A stretch of DNA of 64,000 nucleotides from Chlorella sorokiniana (GCA_025917655.1 CP084619.1:2895001-2959000), one strand, 5' to 3'; shown: positions 35,582 through 46,911, counted from the stretch's first letter. Notes: generated by a model not told the origin, from the sequence alone. Numbers and translations are program-made.

Positions 35582-36023
35582 TCTGTCTCCGTGTCGCTAT
35601 TGCTGTTCGCGCCAGGAGCTCAGGATAGCGGCATGGGCGCTGCTCAAAATCTTGAGTGATCTCCGAGTACTGATCGACAACGCTTGGTGGCAGGCTACCT
35701 TGGCGATCTCAGCTCGCCATCGAGTAAGGCGCAGGACAGCCTCAAGGTGACAGGGAGCTCCAACCCAACAGTACAGTCGAGTTGTGAACGAGGTACCATG
35801 GCCAGTTGAGGCTAGCATGTCGATGCATGGGCCATCGCTGCGAGTATAAGGCTTGGGGATTGGTGCATGTCTTGCGGCGCGTGCCTTTCACGTCGCCCAA
35901 CCCATCACGCCTCCAAGCACGCCTCACCCCCAGTGTGCATAAGTTAGCACAGTAACTTCGCTACCGCTGCCTTCATCAGTACTAGTGACCGATTTTAGCA
36001 GCGGGTGCAGCTGCCGAGACGCC
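35582..36023. promoter_or_regulatory. Divergent promoter region, myosin XI / AIR synthase
   Basis: About 440 bp between the two starts, with lower GC than the genes. A TATAAG element at 35845-35850 (plus strand) is placed about 175 bp before the AIR synthase ATG and could be its TATA box. Confidence 0.4.
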
Positions 36024-38066
36024 ATGCATCGTGCGACAGCCGCCTTGCAGGGGCCCTGCGTTCCCAGCAGCAGCCTTGCCAGCAGCGCTCGCGGTGTAAG
36101 CCCCGCAGCAGGGCAGCGGCATCGGCGCCAACTCGCCAGCAGACGCTGCTGCGGCAATGCAAGCGGCAAGCGCGCTGTGCCGCTGCCCCTGCCTCTGAGG
36201 GCCTGAGCTACAAGGATGCTGGCGTGGACATTGATGCTGGCAACGAGCTGGTCAAGCGCATCCAGAAGCTCAACCCCAACATTGGCGGCTTCAGCGGCAT
36301 GGTGCCCTTTGGTGAGCGGCGGCAGGGATTCGCATCCTGCTGGCGGCCAGCCTCGGTCCCGCTGCGCCCGCGCGCCCCCGCTCCCCCTCCTGGGGGCGCT
36401 CCCGAGGGCCACCGTGCACGCGGCTGCAGGCGACTCGTTCCTGGTGGCGGGCACCGACGGCGTGGGCACCAAGCTGAAGCTTGCGTTTGACATGGGCAAG
36501 CACGACACCGTGGGCATCGACCTGGTGGCCATGAGCGTGAACGACATCGTCACCAGCGGCGCGCAGCCCATGTTCTTCCTCGACTACTTCGCCTGCGGCA
36601 AGCTGGACGTGGACACCGCGGAGCAGGTGCGCGGGCACAAGCCCCATGCACCTGAGCGCAGCGTGCTCAGGTGCATGCTGCTGCCGCGGGCCAGCCTGCC
36701 CTGCGCACCCCCACGCATGGTATCCAAGCCGGTCGCCTCAAACCACGGGCCACGGCCGCCGGTCTTGTTATCTATGCCACAGCAGTCGCTCAGGGTCGAT
36801 ATCCACCCGGCCTGCACCGTGGCCGGTGCGGAATGATCCCCTGGCACATCCCCATGCCGGCTCCGCACACACATGCCGCTCGCCACCTGCGCTCTCGTCC
36901 CAACACGGCGTGCACCTCTTGCGACCCGCTCCCCCTCCCTTCCTGTTTCCCTGCCCTGGTCACCCGCCCCCAGGTGATCAAGGGCATCGTGGAGGGCTGC
37001 CGCCAGTCGGACTGCGTGCTGCTGGGGGCGAGACCGCGGAGATGCCCGGCTTCTACTCCCCGGCGAGTACGACCTGGCCGGCTTTGCGGTGGGGTCGGTC
37101 AAAAGGAGCGGGTCATCGACGGCAGCCGCATCCAGGTGGGCGCTGTGGCCTGGCTCCGCAGCGGCGGCGATGGGCTGGGCGCTGGGTGCGTGGGTAGGGC
37201 TCCCCATTCAGTGCCATGCTGTATGGGTGGGGAGGCCAGGCCTGGCGCCCAAGCGCTGTCCCCTCCTGCCAGCACACGGCCCCCTCCTGCACCGCTGCAG
37301 GCAGGTGACGTCATCCTGGGCCTCAAGTCCAGCGGCGTCCACTCCAACGGCTTCTCACTCGTGCGCAAGGTCTTGGAGGTGAAGGCCGCACGCGGGCAGT
37401 GCTGCAAACCGCAGGGCACCCCTGCCAGTCTGCTGGCTGCTGCCACGCCCGCCCCAACACCCCCTGCTATCCCCCCCGGGCGCAGGTGTCGGGCACCTCG
37501 CTGCACGACACCGCGCCCTGGAGCGGGCGAGCTTTGGGCTGACGCTGCTGACGCCTACCGTCATCTACGTGCGCGACTGCATGAAGATGGTGGGCGCGGC
37601 TGACATCCGCGGCCTGGTGCACATGACGGGCGGCGGCTTCCCGAGAACATCCCACGCGTGGTGCCCAAGGGCCTGGCCGCCCGCATCCGCCGCAGCGCAT
37701 GGGAGGTGCCGCAGCTCTTCCAGTGGATCCAAGAGGTGGGGCGGCAGCGCGGCATGTCGCCGCACGTGCCGCCGCAAGCTTGCCCGGTCACCTGAGAAGG
37801 CAGGGCGCTGGCAGCTCACAGCCTCACTGCTGAGTACAAGTTGACTTTCCTCTTCTTGCGCACGTTGTCACCCTGCTGTGGGCTTGCCTCTTTCGCCCCC
37901 GCAGGCGGGCAAGGTGCCGGATGACGAGATGTTCCGCACCTTCAACATGGGCGTGGGCATGGTCATCGTGGTTTCCCGCTCGGATGTGGACAAGGTGCTG
38001 GGGCTGGGCATCGGCGCCTTTGAGATGGGCGAGATTGTGGAGGGGCAAGGCGTGGAGCTGGTGTGA
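36024..38066 (+). CDS. PUR5: Phosphoribosylformylglycinamidine cyclo-ligase (AIR synthase), plastid-targeted
   Basis: Makes aminoimidazole ribonucleotide from FGAM and ATP in de novo purine synthesis. ATG 36024 opens a Ser/Arg/Ala-rich, acid-poor leader ([20 protein letters not shown]) typical of a transit peptide; one missing base is needed to join it to the mature frame, [20 protein letters not shown]. Then [50 protein letters not shown] and [18 protein letters not shown]. Conserved [54 protein letters not shown] and [15 protein letters not shown] complete the enzyme; stop 38064-38066. At least five slips each need one base: 37024-37028, 37058-37061, 37101-37104, 37525-37527 and 37640-37642. 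All catalytic blocks are otherwise intact. Confidence 0.93.
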
Positions 38067-38583
38067 GGCAGGCCTCGGCCAGCAGCACCAGATGGGCAGC
38101 TTCACATGCCCTGGCAACCTGCCCCAACGAATGAGCCCCAGCACCGACCGCTTTGCTGTTGACGTATGCTCCCTTGACAAACCCGCCCACGGGTCGACCG
38201 CTACTCCACCCTGCTATCGCTCTCAGTTTTGACCCCTCCTACTCAGCAGCATTGTGAAACCGCCAGGCCTCCTGACCTCCGTGTCCACAGCGCCACATCC
38301 ACCCAACACACCCCATGTCCCCTGCTGCCCGCCGAGACCAATCTTCCAAGCGATGCGGTACAGCGGACTGTCGTGGTTACATTGCTACGATGGCACCACA
38401 GCTGGCAGGGCGATGCATTCACTCCTAGCAGCCTCTCTGAGTGCCAAAGCACGCTCAGAACCGCAGCCTGCAAGCAAGGTTGGGCCAGCGACGAAGCAGT
38501 CAGGGGGCGGGAAGGGTGGACTGCCGGGCAGGGGCAAACAGGCGGCTCAGTGTAGGCGGGCGCAGCCAGCCGGCAGCGGTGCC
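38067..38583. other. Convergent intergenic region, AIR synthase / RPL27
   Basis: Two 3' UTRs are expected here. TTACA at 38378-38382 gives TGTAA on the minus strand about 200 bp past the RPL27 stop and may be its polyadenylation signal. No further gene was recognised. Confidence 0.4.
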
Positions 38584-39862
38584 TCACTTGGAGAAGAACC
38601 AGCGGTTCTTGCCGCTCTTGAACTTCTCCTCCAGCAGCTTCTTGGCCTCCTTGTTGGCCTCCACCTTCTTGGTGCTGTTGTCCGCGCAGTCGGGGTCACC
38701 ACGCCCTTGAGCTCCACCTCCAGCGTGTAGCGGGTGGGCATGATGTGCTGGTAGTTGACGACCTTGATGAAGGTCTGCGGCGAGAGGGATGAAGGGGGGT
38801 CATGCACACGCTCGCGTTCTCTCATGCCGTGACAATGAAGGCAGTTGCATGAGCAGGGCAGCCTGCTCGGCAGCGATGGAGGGCTCCAGGAGGGCTGCCG
38901 CTGCAGTCCAAGCCGGAACTGCTTCTCGTGCAACGCTGCTGCGCTGCTGCCTGGATGTGCTGCAGCTGCCACATGGTGTTTCCCATGCGCCGATAAGCCA
39001 GCGCCACCAATATGGCTTCTGAATGATGGCTGCACCGCGGGACTGCTCGTTTCTGCTTTGTCCAGGCTCACGGAATACTGCCATGCCCCCAATGGCAGAA
39101 AGACTGGCAAGTGTATGCTCGCTGCTATGGGCTGCATAACTGGTCGCCCAGGCTCAACTGCTCCATTGCACTGGCCACGCGGTTGCTACCGTGCCGCCAG
39201 CTGGGACTGGCACGCTTGCATCATGTGCTGCCGGCTGGCTGCTTTCCAGCCAGCCTTGCTGCATCTCGCTTCTCTAGCGGGTGCGCACGGCGGTCACCAA
39301 GCCCTGAACAAACAAACTCGTAATGATCCTGCCCCCATCAATGAACACACCTTGAGGCTAGAGCGGCGAGCCTGAGTCTTCTGGGAAGACTTCTTGATGA
39401 CCTGCACGCCCACAGCAGACCAGCAGCAAACGTGAGGCAGATTGCGCCCTTCTGCTTTCACGTGGCCTCCCTAGCACAGGGCTGCAACCTTTTCAACACC
39501 AGGGCTGCACTGTCCTTATGATGCTGTCTTGTCAACCTCAATCGACTGTCTGCTCTGCACCAACACTGCAGCGCCTGTAGCTTTGCCGACACCGGCGCCA
39601 AGCTGCCGCCGCCGCGCACCTTGCGGGGCTCCTTGGCCAGGCCGCACACCAGCGCATGGCCGTAGGGCCGGCTGCTGGTACCATCATCGTAGTTCTTCAC
39701 GATGACGGCCTTCTTGCCGGCATAGCGGCCGCCGAGAAGGATGACCACCTTCCCGGGCTGCATGGCGGAGTTCAAGCGAGCTTCTCAGCCCTCTGGCACC
39801 GTACATAGGTAATATGTCGCTGCCGCCAGTAAATTGGGGACACTCACCTTGAGGAACTTCAT
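38584..39862 (-). CDS. RPL27: 60S ribosomal protein L27 (eL27)
   Basis: Cytosolic large-subunit ribosomal protein. A 15-base first exon (ATG 39862, MKFLK) precedes the exon [40 protein letters not shown] (about 39758-39620). The third exon gives [17 protein letters not shown] (about 39405-39350). The last exon reads [20 protein letters not shown], then, after a one-base slip at 38692-38695, [19 protein letters not shown] and [10 protein letters not shown] with TGA at 38584-38586. Length and order match eL27 throughout. Because this protein is essential, the slip is very likely a sequencing error. Divergent with the CDP-DAG synthase gene. Confidence 0.95.
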
Positions 39863-40150
39863 GGCAGGCTCCCTCCTCTAACCCGTTTTCCAGTGTTCAG
39901 GCCGAGGCACAGCCCTCCAGCCTTTGTCGAATGAAAGAGAGCGATGGAGGCGCCCGCCGCTGCTACAGGGCGCCCGCATGCCGTCCACCCTGGAACGAAT
40001 GAGGAGCATTTCCCGTCGGTGGGGCTGCGGACCTCGCGAATAATTATCGCGAGTTTCGGTCGCACTGTCAATCGTTTCGGCAGTCGCAAGTGCCTTACAA
40101 AAGTCTCTCCAGCCCTGCCGACAGCTCAGTCTTCGCAAAGACCAGGCCCT
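39863..40150. promoter_or_regulatory. Divergent promoter, RPL27 / CDP-DAG synthase
   Basis: The 288 bp hold both promoters. They contain an AT-centred inverted repeat (40033-40053, listed separately). No TATA box was evident. Confidence 0.45.
40033..40053. promoter_or_regulatory. Inverted repeat CTCGCGA-N7-TCGCGAG in divergent promoter
   Basis: Perfect 7-bp arms flank an AT-only 7-bp centre (ATAATTA). Each arm holds the palindrome TCGCGA. Symmetric sites suit a dimeric factor acting on both genes; that role is inference. Confidence 0.4.
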
Positions 40151-42016
40151 ATGGGCGTCCTCCTGCCGGCACAATGTGTTAGAAACATGAAATGCTCCTT
40201 GCTGGGAGGCACCACCACCGCCGGGGTGGCACGATCGGCGCCACAAGCCCCGCTGCCCCTCAGCTCTAGCCGACTGGCAGCCCAGCAGCCCTTGCAGCGC
40301 CTTCTTCACAGGTTCGGCACCGCTGGGCAGCACTGCCGACACGCCAGGCGGCGCCGGCAGCTGCTGGCAGACGCAGCAGCGGCAGATGCCGATGCGGGCC
40401 TGGCACCAGCAACCGGCGAGGCAGACATGGAGCAGCAGCAGCCTGTGCAGCAGCTAGCAGCGGCAGCAGCAGCAGCATTGGATCCTGCTGGGTCTGATTC
40501 AGCAGCTGACGCAGCAGACGACGCGGCACCCCCGCAAAGAAGAAGGGCAGCCTGGCCAAGCGCGTGCTGTTTGGCACCATCCTTGGCCTCAGCGGTGCAG
40601 CTGTGATTGTCACAGGCGGCTGGTTGTACGGTGCTGTAGCCTGCTTAGCAGCATACCAGCTGTCCCAGGTGGGTTCAACTGCAGCTACTGGCCGAGACGA
40701 GCGTGCTGAGTGAAGCCACCAACCCCTGCACCTTTGCTTGGCGTCACCTGTACTGCTCGTCCTCCTTACAGGAGTTCATTGGCCTGGTCAGCGCGAAAGG
40801 CATTGCCAAGGGCATGCCGCCGCCGCCGCCCCTGGTCAGCAGCGCCATCAGCCTGCTCTGCGTGGCCCTCAACGCCTGGGTCTTTGTGACCAATGGACGT
40901 GCCGCCAGCGCCATGGCGGTGGCCACCTTCATGTGCCTTTCGCTGCAGCTCCTGGCCGCACCCGGCCACGCTTCTCACAGCTGGCCTCCTCTGTGTTTGG
41001 CCTCTTTTATTGCGGTGCGTTCCCCGCCTGCATTACTAGCAGCCGGCTACTGATTGCTGTGCTCGCGGGTGCTGCACTGTTTCGTGGCCAATGTGAAGCC
41101 CCAGCTTACTGTGACTCGGCACCTGACCTGTGCAGGCTACCTGCCGAGCTTCTGGATCAAGCTCCGCCTGCTGGCTGTGCCGGCCATCAACAGCGGCGCG
41201 GTGGCGGCCGCAGTGCCTCCGCTGCTGGGTGGCCCCACCCACATGACTGTGGGGCTGATTGCCACATTTGTGGCTGTGTCCTGCATCATTGCCGCCGACA
41301 CCGGTGCCTACTTCTGCGGCAAGGCATTTGGACGCACGCAGGTGGGGCGCGGCTCCGCATGCTGCTGGCGCGCTGCAGTGCTGTGCCCCGGGCAAAGATG
41401 GGCAAGTCGCTGAGCGATCGGGGCTCTTGGACACAACACAAGCACGCGCACACGCATTCACGCACGCACCCACATGCGCGGCTCTGTCCTGCAGCTTACC
41501 GAGGTCAGCCCCAAGAAGACAGTGGAGGGCGCCGTGGGCGGCCTGCTCAGCAGCATTGTGGTGGCCCTGGGCCTTTACAGGGTGAGCAGGGGAGCAGCCG
41601 CGACACGCAGTGGATTGGCGCTCTTGCATAGAAACCTCAGCCGGCAGTGCCCTTCCACGCAACCCGCCCAGCTCGTGCCATTATTCCCCTCGCTGGCCGC
41701 AGGTGGCGTGCTGGCCCGATAACTCGCTGGGCGCCGCGGCGTTGGGCACCATTGTCTTTTTTGCCAGCCTCTTTGGCGACTTGATTGAGTCGGTGATCAA
41801 GCGCGACGCGGGCCTGAAGGACGCCTCCAACCTCATCCCCGGCCACGGCGGACTGCTGGACCGCCTCGACTCGTACCTCTTCACCGGCGCCTGCGTCTAC
41901 TTCTTCATCAAGTGCGCGGAGTGCTGTCTGCTTTGGGGGGTGGGGTTGGCTCGCTGCTGGCGCGGGGAGGGGTGGGATTTAGCGCAGCAGTCATTGTGCA
42001 GGCCACCTACGTGTGA
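40151..42016 (+). CDS. Phosphatidate cytidylyltransferase (CDP-DAG synthase), plastid type
   Basis: Makes CDP-diacylglycerol from phosphatidate and CTP, here probably for plastid phosphatidylglycerol. Start candidates in one frame are ATG 40151 and 40187. The Arg/Ala/Gln-rich N terminus (e.g. [20 protein letters not shown]) resembles a transit peptide. One C is missing at 40529-40533 before [20 protein letters not shown] and a membrane helix. Later exons give [20 protein letters not shown], further helices, [40 protein letters not shown] and the CDS signature [20 protein letters not shown] followed by GLLDRLDS. The end after [11 protein letters not shown] is less clear; a splice to ATYV and TGA 42014-42016 is preferred, otherwise read-through stops at 42041. 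Confidence 0.88.
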
Positions 42017-42143
42017 TGCAAGGGCAAGCCCAAGCTGCTAAGGAAAGGTGAACGCTGGCCCATCACTTTGCCGTCCAATCCTGCTGCAGGTTCTGCCTTG
42101 GCAACTATGGCATTTGAAGGGGTCTGCAGGCTCTGGCAGTAGT

Positions 42144-42148
42144 TGTAA
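42144..42148 (+). terminator. TGTAA polyadenylation signal for CDP-DAG synthase gene
   Basis: TGTAA, the chlorophyte poly(A) signal, lies about 130 bp past the stop. Confidence 0.5.
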
Positions 42149-42584
42149 TCCTGCTGTTCGCCAGCAGCTCTTGATCAATGCTTGCAGTTGACCTGCCTGC
42201 GCCTCTGCGGGCCCTGTACTGCACCTTGGCTCTTCCCTACCTCGCCGTGTATTCTTCCAGTGTTTTCCAGACTACCCTTCGTGTTTGGCTACCCATCACA
42301 GCTCCTCACTACAGTTTTCCCCGCTTATGACGCCAGCACTGAACCGTCTTCCCCAGCTCAGCTGTAAGCGCTAGTGTACCGCAAGGTTGCGCACAATGTG
42401 CCTCAGCGTACAATCCTGCATTTATATCCTGCCCTAAGGGAGAAGCTGCTATCAACGACAGGAGGCTCCTACAGCATATGCCGCGTGCATGATGCCTGTC
42501 CTTCTGTGATGCCACCGCGCAGGCTGCTGTGGTGTGCTGTTGGCTAGGATCCACAGGGCACGCAGGCTGGCAACAGCCAAAGTG

Positions 42585-42691
42585 CATCGGCTTAGCTGCA
42601 CCTCTTGTATGCTGCAGCATCGGCTTAGATGCACCTCTTGTATGCTGCAGCCAGCATCGGCTTAGATGCACCTCTTGTATGCTGCAGCCAG
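42585..42691 (+). repeat. Tandem repeat, three copies of 33/37/37 bp
   Basis: Copies at 42585-42617, 42618-42654 and 42655-42691 begin CATCGGCTTAGNTGCACC and end GCTGCAG (plus CCAG in copies 2 and 3). They differ only by one base and the last four bases. They lie between the convergent CDP-DAG synthase and RPL31 genes, just beyond the probable RPL31 poly(A) signal. Confidence 0.92.
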
Positions 42692-42702
42692 CGTGTGTGT
42701 TG

Positions 42703-42707
42703 TTACA
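42703..42707 (-). terminator. TGTAA polyadenylation signal for RPL31
   Basis: TTACA on the plus strand, i.e. TGTAA on the minus strand, 64 bp beyond the RPL31 stop. Confidence 0.5.
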
Positions 42708-42770
42708 GAGGGGCCACACATGGTGGCCGGCTAGCTGCTGCTGCTTGCTGGAGGGATGCATGTCGCGCAG

Positions 42771-43413
42771 CTACGCCTCCAAAACCACCACGCCCTTCTT
42801 CACATTCTGGTCCTCGGCAAGCGTAACGAAAGAGTACATCTCCTCCTGCACAACAGGGACAGCGGAGACATCGCTCGCTGATGGCCGATAAAACATGGGG
42901 CAGGTTGACCTGCTGGAGTTAGCACTGCCAGATTTCTGCCAGCTGAAGACCCACCGAGTCCTCATCGTCCTCATTCCGCTTCCGCTGGATCACAATGCGC
43001 AGCTTGTTGGGCACGTTCTTGATGCCCTGCACAGCATAAGCATGCAACCGGTTCGGATCAGCATTCCCCAGCAGCGTGTCGCATAAGAACAGCACCGCTC
43101 TGCGGTTGCTCTGCATTCAGCTTGGACAGGTCTGGGCTTGCTTTGTATTTTGCCTGCCAAATGCTGCCAACTTCAAGGCCAAAGAATTCGGGAACAACAG
43201 AGCCAGACCGCCGCCGCGCACCTGGCTCCACACTGCCTTGTTCAGCTTGACGTCCACACGCACATCCTTGGTTTTCATCTGCTTCTGAGCGAACTTCTTG
43301 ATCTCCTTCACGGCGCGAGGAGCCTTCTTCTTGAAGGTAATGCCATGCAGCCGCTTGCCGAGGTTGATGGTGTACTCGCGGGTGCACACCTCCTGGCGCT
43401 TGTCCTTCGCCAT
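42771..43413 (-). CDS. RPL31: 60S ribosomal protein L31 (eL31)
   Basis: Cytosolic large-subunit protein near the peptide exit tunnel. ATG 43413 starts [20 protein letters not shown], followed by [20 protein letters not shown] and [15 protein letters not shown]. Exon 2 (about 43038-42955) reads [20 protein letters not shown] and DEDS. The final exon gives [20 protein letters not shown] and VLEA with a stop at 42771. Order and length (about 115 residues) fit eL31 well. A 5' UTR intron is possible, since CTGCAG sits directly before the ATG. It is divergent with the DMT permease gene, 378 bp apart. Confidence 0.94.
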
Positions 43414-43791
43414 CTGCAGCAATATTTGGGCACCGCAACGGGGTCAGCAGAGGTCCGCGGCGCCCCCGCCTTCTGCATGTCGCCGCCGTTCGGCTGGCCC
43501 GCTGAGGCTCACCTTGAAGGTGCTCCCGTGCGCAGGGTCCCACCAGAGAGGCAAGGGCAGGTGCAGGCGTGAACTTTGAGGCGCCGGACCCTGGCGACCT
43601 GGCAACAGGAAAGGCGCAAGAATGCAGTCCCGATCCGTTGCTTCGCCCTACCGCGATCAGCAACAAAGTTTCCTCATCCACCATTGTTTGCCCGCTTCTG
43701 TGTGCCACTGGACGCCCCGCACAGTCGGGTTGAGGATAACCAAAAGTTGGGCACGCCTGGAAGCCCCTGCCTGGCGTGTCAGCCGGCCACC
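43414..43791. promoter_or_regulatory. Divergent promoter region, RPL31 / DMT permease
   Basis: It should contain both promoters and leaders. No TATA box or repeated element was found by eye. Confidence 0.35.
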
Positions 43792-45346
43792 ATGCACATC
43801 ACATCACAAATAATGCAATCAACATCCGGAACGCAAGCTTCGCCCGCCCAGCAATCACTACCCCGCACGCGCGTACGGGCACTGCGAGCCGCGGCGGGGG
43901 TGACAGGCGGCAGCGCCACTGTGGACCGGCAGCAGCAGCAGCAGCAGCAGCGCAGCCGGCCTTCTGCCTTGTCGACACTGCAGCCGAGCAGCCGCAGCAT
44001 GAGGCTCCCTGTGCACCGTGCATCGCCGCCTGCAGCCGAGGCCGTGCCAGCCGGAGACGCCTCGCCCGCGCAGCAGCGGCAGCAGCGCGGCGCGCCGGAG
44101 CCGCCAGGCCAGCAGCAGCCGGGCGGCCAGGGCGGCCCGGGTTTGGATGGGGAGCTGGTGGGCAAGCTGTGCCTGCTGGTGGTGGCCGCCATGTGGGGCA
44201 GCTACAACCCCTTCCTGCGGCTGCTGTACGCGCAGGACGGGCCACCCGGCCCCATTGCCATCATGCTCTTCCGCGGCGTGCTGCAAGCCTGCGTGCTGGT
44301 GGCCGCCTACTCTTTCGTAGGCAAGGGCAGCAGCAGCCAGCAGCAAGGCCCACCCAGCAGCGACGGTGGCCAGGGCAGCGAGGCGGCCCCCAGCTCGGCG
44401 GCGCAGCCTGCAGGAGGCGGCCTCGTGCCGGCGTGGGTGGCGCGCATCGCGCCGCGGCTGCCCTACACGGCGGTGGCTGCCACGGAGCTGGGCACCTGGC
44501 TGTTCCTGGCCACCGCCATCCAGACGCTGGGCCTGCAGCTGACCACCGCCACGCGCGCAGGCTTCCTCATCCAGGCCACCGCGCTGCTCACCCCCTGCTG
44601 GCCAGCTTTGCGGGCGACAGGCCCAGCCGCAACGTGTGGGCGGGGTGCGTGGTGGCTCTGGCCGGCTGCCTCTTCATCTCCGCCGACGCGTCCGCCGTGG
44701 ATGCCGACGACGGCGCGCTGTTCAGTTTGGGCGGCGACGCCGCCATCCTCTCCGCCGCCTTCTTCTTCTCCCTGGCCACCGTGCGCCTGGGCACCTACGC
44801 CCGCCGCATACCCTCCGTGGAGCTGGCGGCAGCCAAGAGCGTGGTGCTGGGTGGCGCCGCGCTGGGCACCTTCCTGGTGGCTGCGGCGGGCATGGCGGCG
44901 GCCGGCGAGCCCGTCACCACCCTCTGGCCAGGCTACGACAACCCCCTGTCTTGGGGCGTGCTGGTCTACTCGGCGCTGGGACCCGGCGCCCTGGCCGCCT
45001 TCCTGCACGCCAAGGTGAGGCCCGCTCCCCGCCGCTGTGCACCCACATCCTGCTGCCACGCCCGCGCTGGGCTCGCCCGCGCTCACGCCTGAACCCCTGC
45101 CCACGCCGCCGCCGCCATCCCCCAAACGCAGGGCCAGTCGGTGGTGCCGCCCGCCGAGGCGCAGGTCATCTTCTCCACCGTCCCTCTGTGGTCCATCGCC
45201 TTTGCGTATGTGCTGCTGGGCGGGGAGCCCATGAGCGAGAAGACGCTGGTGGGCGGCGCCGCGGTGGTGGCGGCAGGCATCATCGCGTCCCGCAAGGAAT
45301 GCCCCAAAGCGGGGAGAAGCAGCCGAGCGGGGGCAAGGAGACGTGA
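43792..45346 (+). CDS. EamA-domain (DMT superfamily) permease, probably plastid-targeted
   Basis: ATG 43792 opens a Ser/Thr/Gln/Arg-rich leader with few acids (MHITSQIMQSTSGTQASPAQ), then a Pro/Gln stretch and about ten membrane segments. These include LVGKLCLLVVAAMWGSYNPF, IAIMLFRGVLQACVLVAAYS, AATELGTWLFLATAIQTLGL, QLTTATRAGFLIQATALLTP, NVWAGCVVALAGCLFISADA, DAAILSAAFFFSLATVRLGT and STVPLWSIAFAYVLLGGEPM with GGAAVVAAGIIAS. Two EamA halves are clear. One C is missing at 44591-44595 and one G at 45311-45314; with these the end is GEKQPSGGKET and stop 45344-45346, without the second the frame runs to 45407. AATAAA lies at 45422-45427. The transported metabolite is unknown. Confidence 0.82.
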
Positions 45347-45403
45347 AGGGCTTGGCGCGCCAGCCCGTCCCGCCCCTGTTACGCCCTTTGTGAGTTCCGC
45401 GTT

Positions 45404-46911
45404 CTAACACCAACCCTCTGCAATAAATCTGCAATATTCTTGAAGAGGCCTGTCCTCGGCATGAGTCCAATCAACGGCATGAACCAATTGACACTGCCTG
45501 CTCTTTTGCACTGTTGTGTTTCCAGCTTTCACTCCAGCCCCGCTGCTCGGGTGCGCAGCCGCTGTAACACTGCCGCCCCTCGCCTCAGCTGCCGGGATGC
45601 TGCGCCAGCGTGGGCCCGCCGAGATGCACCCCAGAATCTCGCGGTTGTGCCTGAAGCCGATGCTGAGGTGGCCCTCGCCGGGCAGCACGTGCAGTTGCGC
45701 GCCCGGAATGCTGGCGGCGTAGCAGCGGGCCATGGCTGGAGGGGTCGTGGTGTCGGCGTCTCCCTGCACACACACGCGGGCGCAGGTGGGTTCTGGGCGC
45801 AACCCCACCCTGTGACCCTGTGCTTGTCCACACTTTGCACAACATGCGAGCTGCTGTGCGCTGGCGACAGACCTGCCAGATGATGGTCCTGCAGCGGATG
45901 CTGTCCAGCTGCAGGGCGAGGGGCTGAGCGTGGAAGACGTGCAGGTCGCGCAGCGCGCCTGCCACCCCGGTGCCAGCCCCTCCCGCACCGCCGCCTTCTC
46001 CTGGTCCCCCAGCTCCGGCATCTCCCGCACCACGCGCAGGTCCACCTCGGCAAAGCCGCCCAGGTGGAGCAGCAGGCTGCCGTGCGGCACCTTCTGCAGC
46101 AGGCGAGCAGGGGAAGGCCCTGGCGAACAGAGCGCACGGCAGAGGCACCCTCGCCGACCCGCCCTGGTGGGGGTGGGGAGGGGTCCCCGACACATGGGTG
46201 CGTGTCGGGGTGCTTCCACGCACCTGCACCAGTCGCATGAGGTGCAGCATGGTCCACACGCGCCACGGGTGCTCGCGTATGCCGGTGCAGAGGCGGTGGC
46301 TGGCGGGCCCTGCCCCCGCCAGCAGCTGCTGCTCGCGCCCCAGCGTGGGGAACAGGGGGCACACCAGCAGCAGCGCCTCCACACGCTCCAACAGCAGGGC
46401 TGCGCATGCACACGCGTATGGAGACCCGCCTGCAGCAGGACAGGCGCAGCGGCACTGGAACGGCCGTCCTCCGACTGGCCTGGCCAGCTGCACGGGGATG
46501 CGGGTGCGTGCTGCCACGCCCCCGCTCACCCGAGGCACCCATGACCACCACGCTGCCCAGGCCCAGGTGATCCAGCAGCTGGCGCACATCCTGCGCCAAG
46601 CTCTCGGGGCACTGGCCCGGGTTGTGGGTGCTGCCGCCGTACCCCGGCCGGTCCACAGCCAGGATGGCCAGGCCGTGGTGCAAGGCGTCGCGGTGCAGGA
46701 GCCCGGCTTCCAGCCGGGACGAAGTGAAGCCGTGCATGTATGCCACCACCCGAGTGGCAGCAGGGCGCCGGCGTGCGCCTGCGCTATTCACGACGTCACG
46801 ACCTGCGCTGCCGCTGCTGCCGCTGTTACCTGGAGGGTTGGCCTGATCCCTTGGCTGGCCATACCAGCAATAGGACAGCCTGCGGCCGTCAGACAGGACC
46901 ACGGTCTGCAT
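45404..46911 (-). CDS. Alpha/beta-hydrolase fold protein
   Basis: ATG 46911 gives MQTVVLSDGRRLSYCWYGQP, then TRVVAYMHGFTSSRLEAGLL (HGF oxyanion region), GLAILAVDRPGYGGSTHNPG and HLGLGSVVVMGAS, where the Ser at the exon end is the likely nucleophile (G-x-S of the elbow). Following exons carry the cap (TMLHLMRLVQ, KVPHGSLLLHLGGFAEVDLR). One missing base at 45977-45980 links to RDLHVFHAQPLALQLDSIRC. The acid and base of the triad are in GDADTTTPPAMARCYAASIP and VLPGEGHLSIGF. The preferred frame stops at 45404; another frame stops at 45529. No substrate can be named. The 3' end almost touches that of the DMT permease. Confidence 0.82.

Noticed and set aside
38776-39347. Intronic snoRNA in the long RPL27 intron
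   Set aside because: No paired C box and D box with correct spacing could be found by eye on the minus strand.
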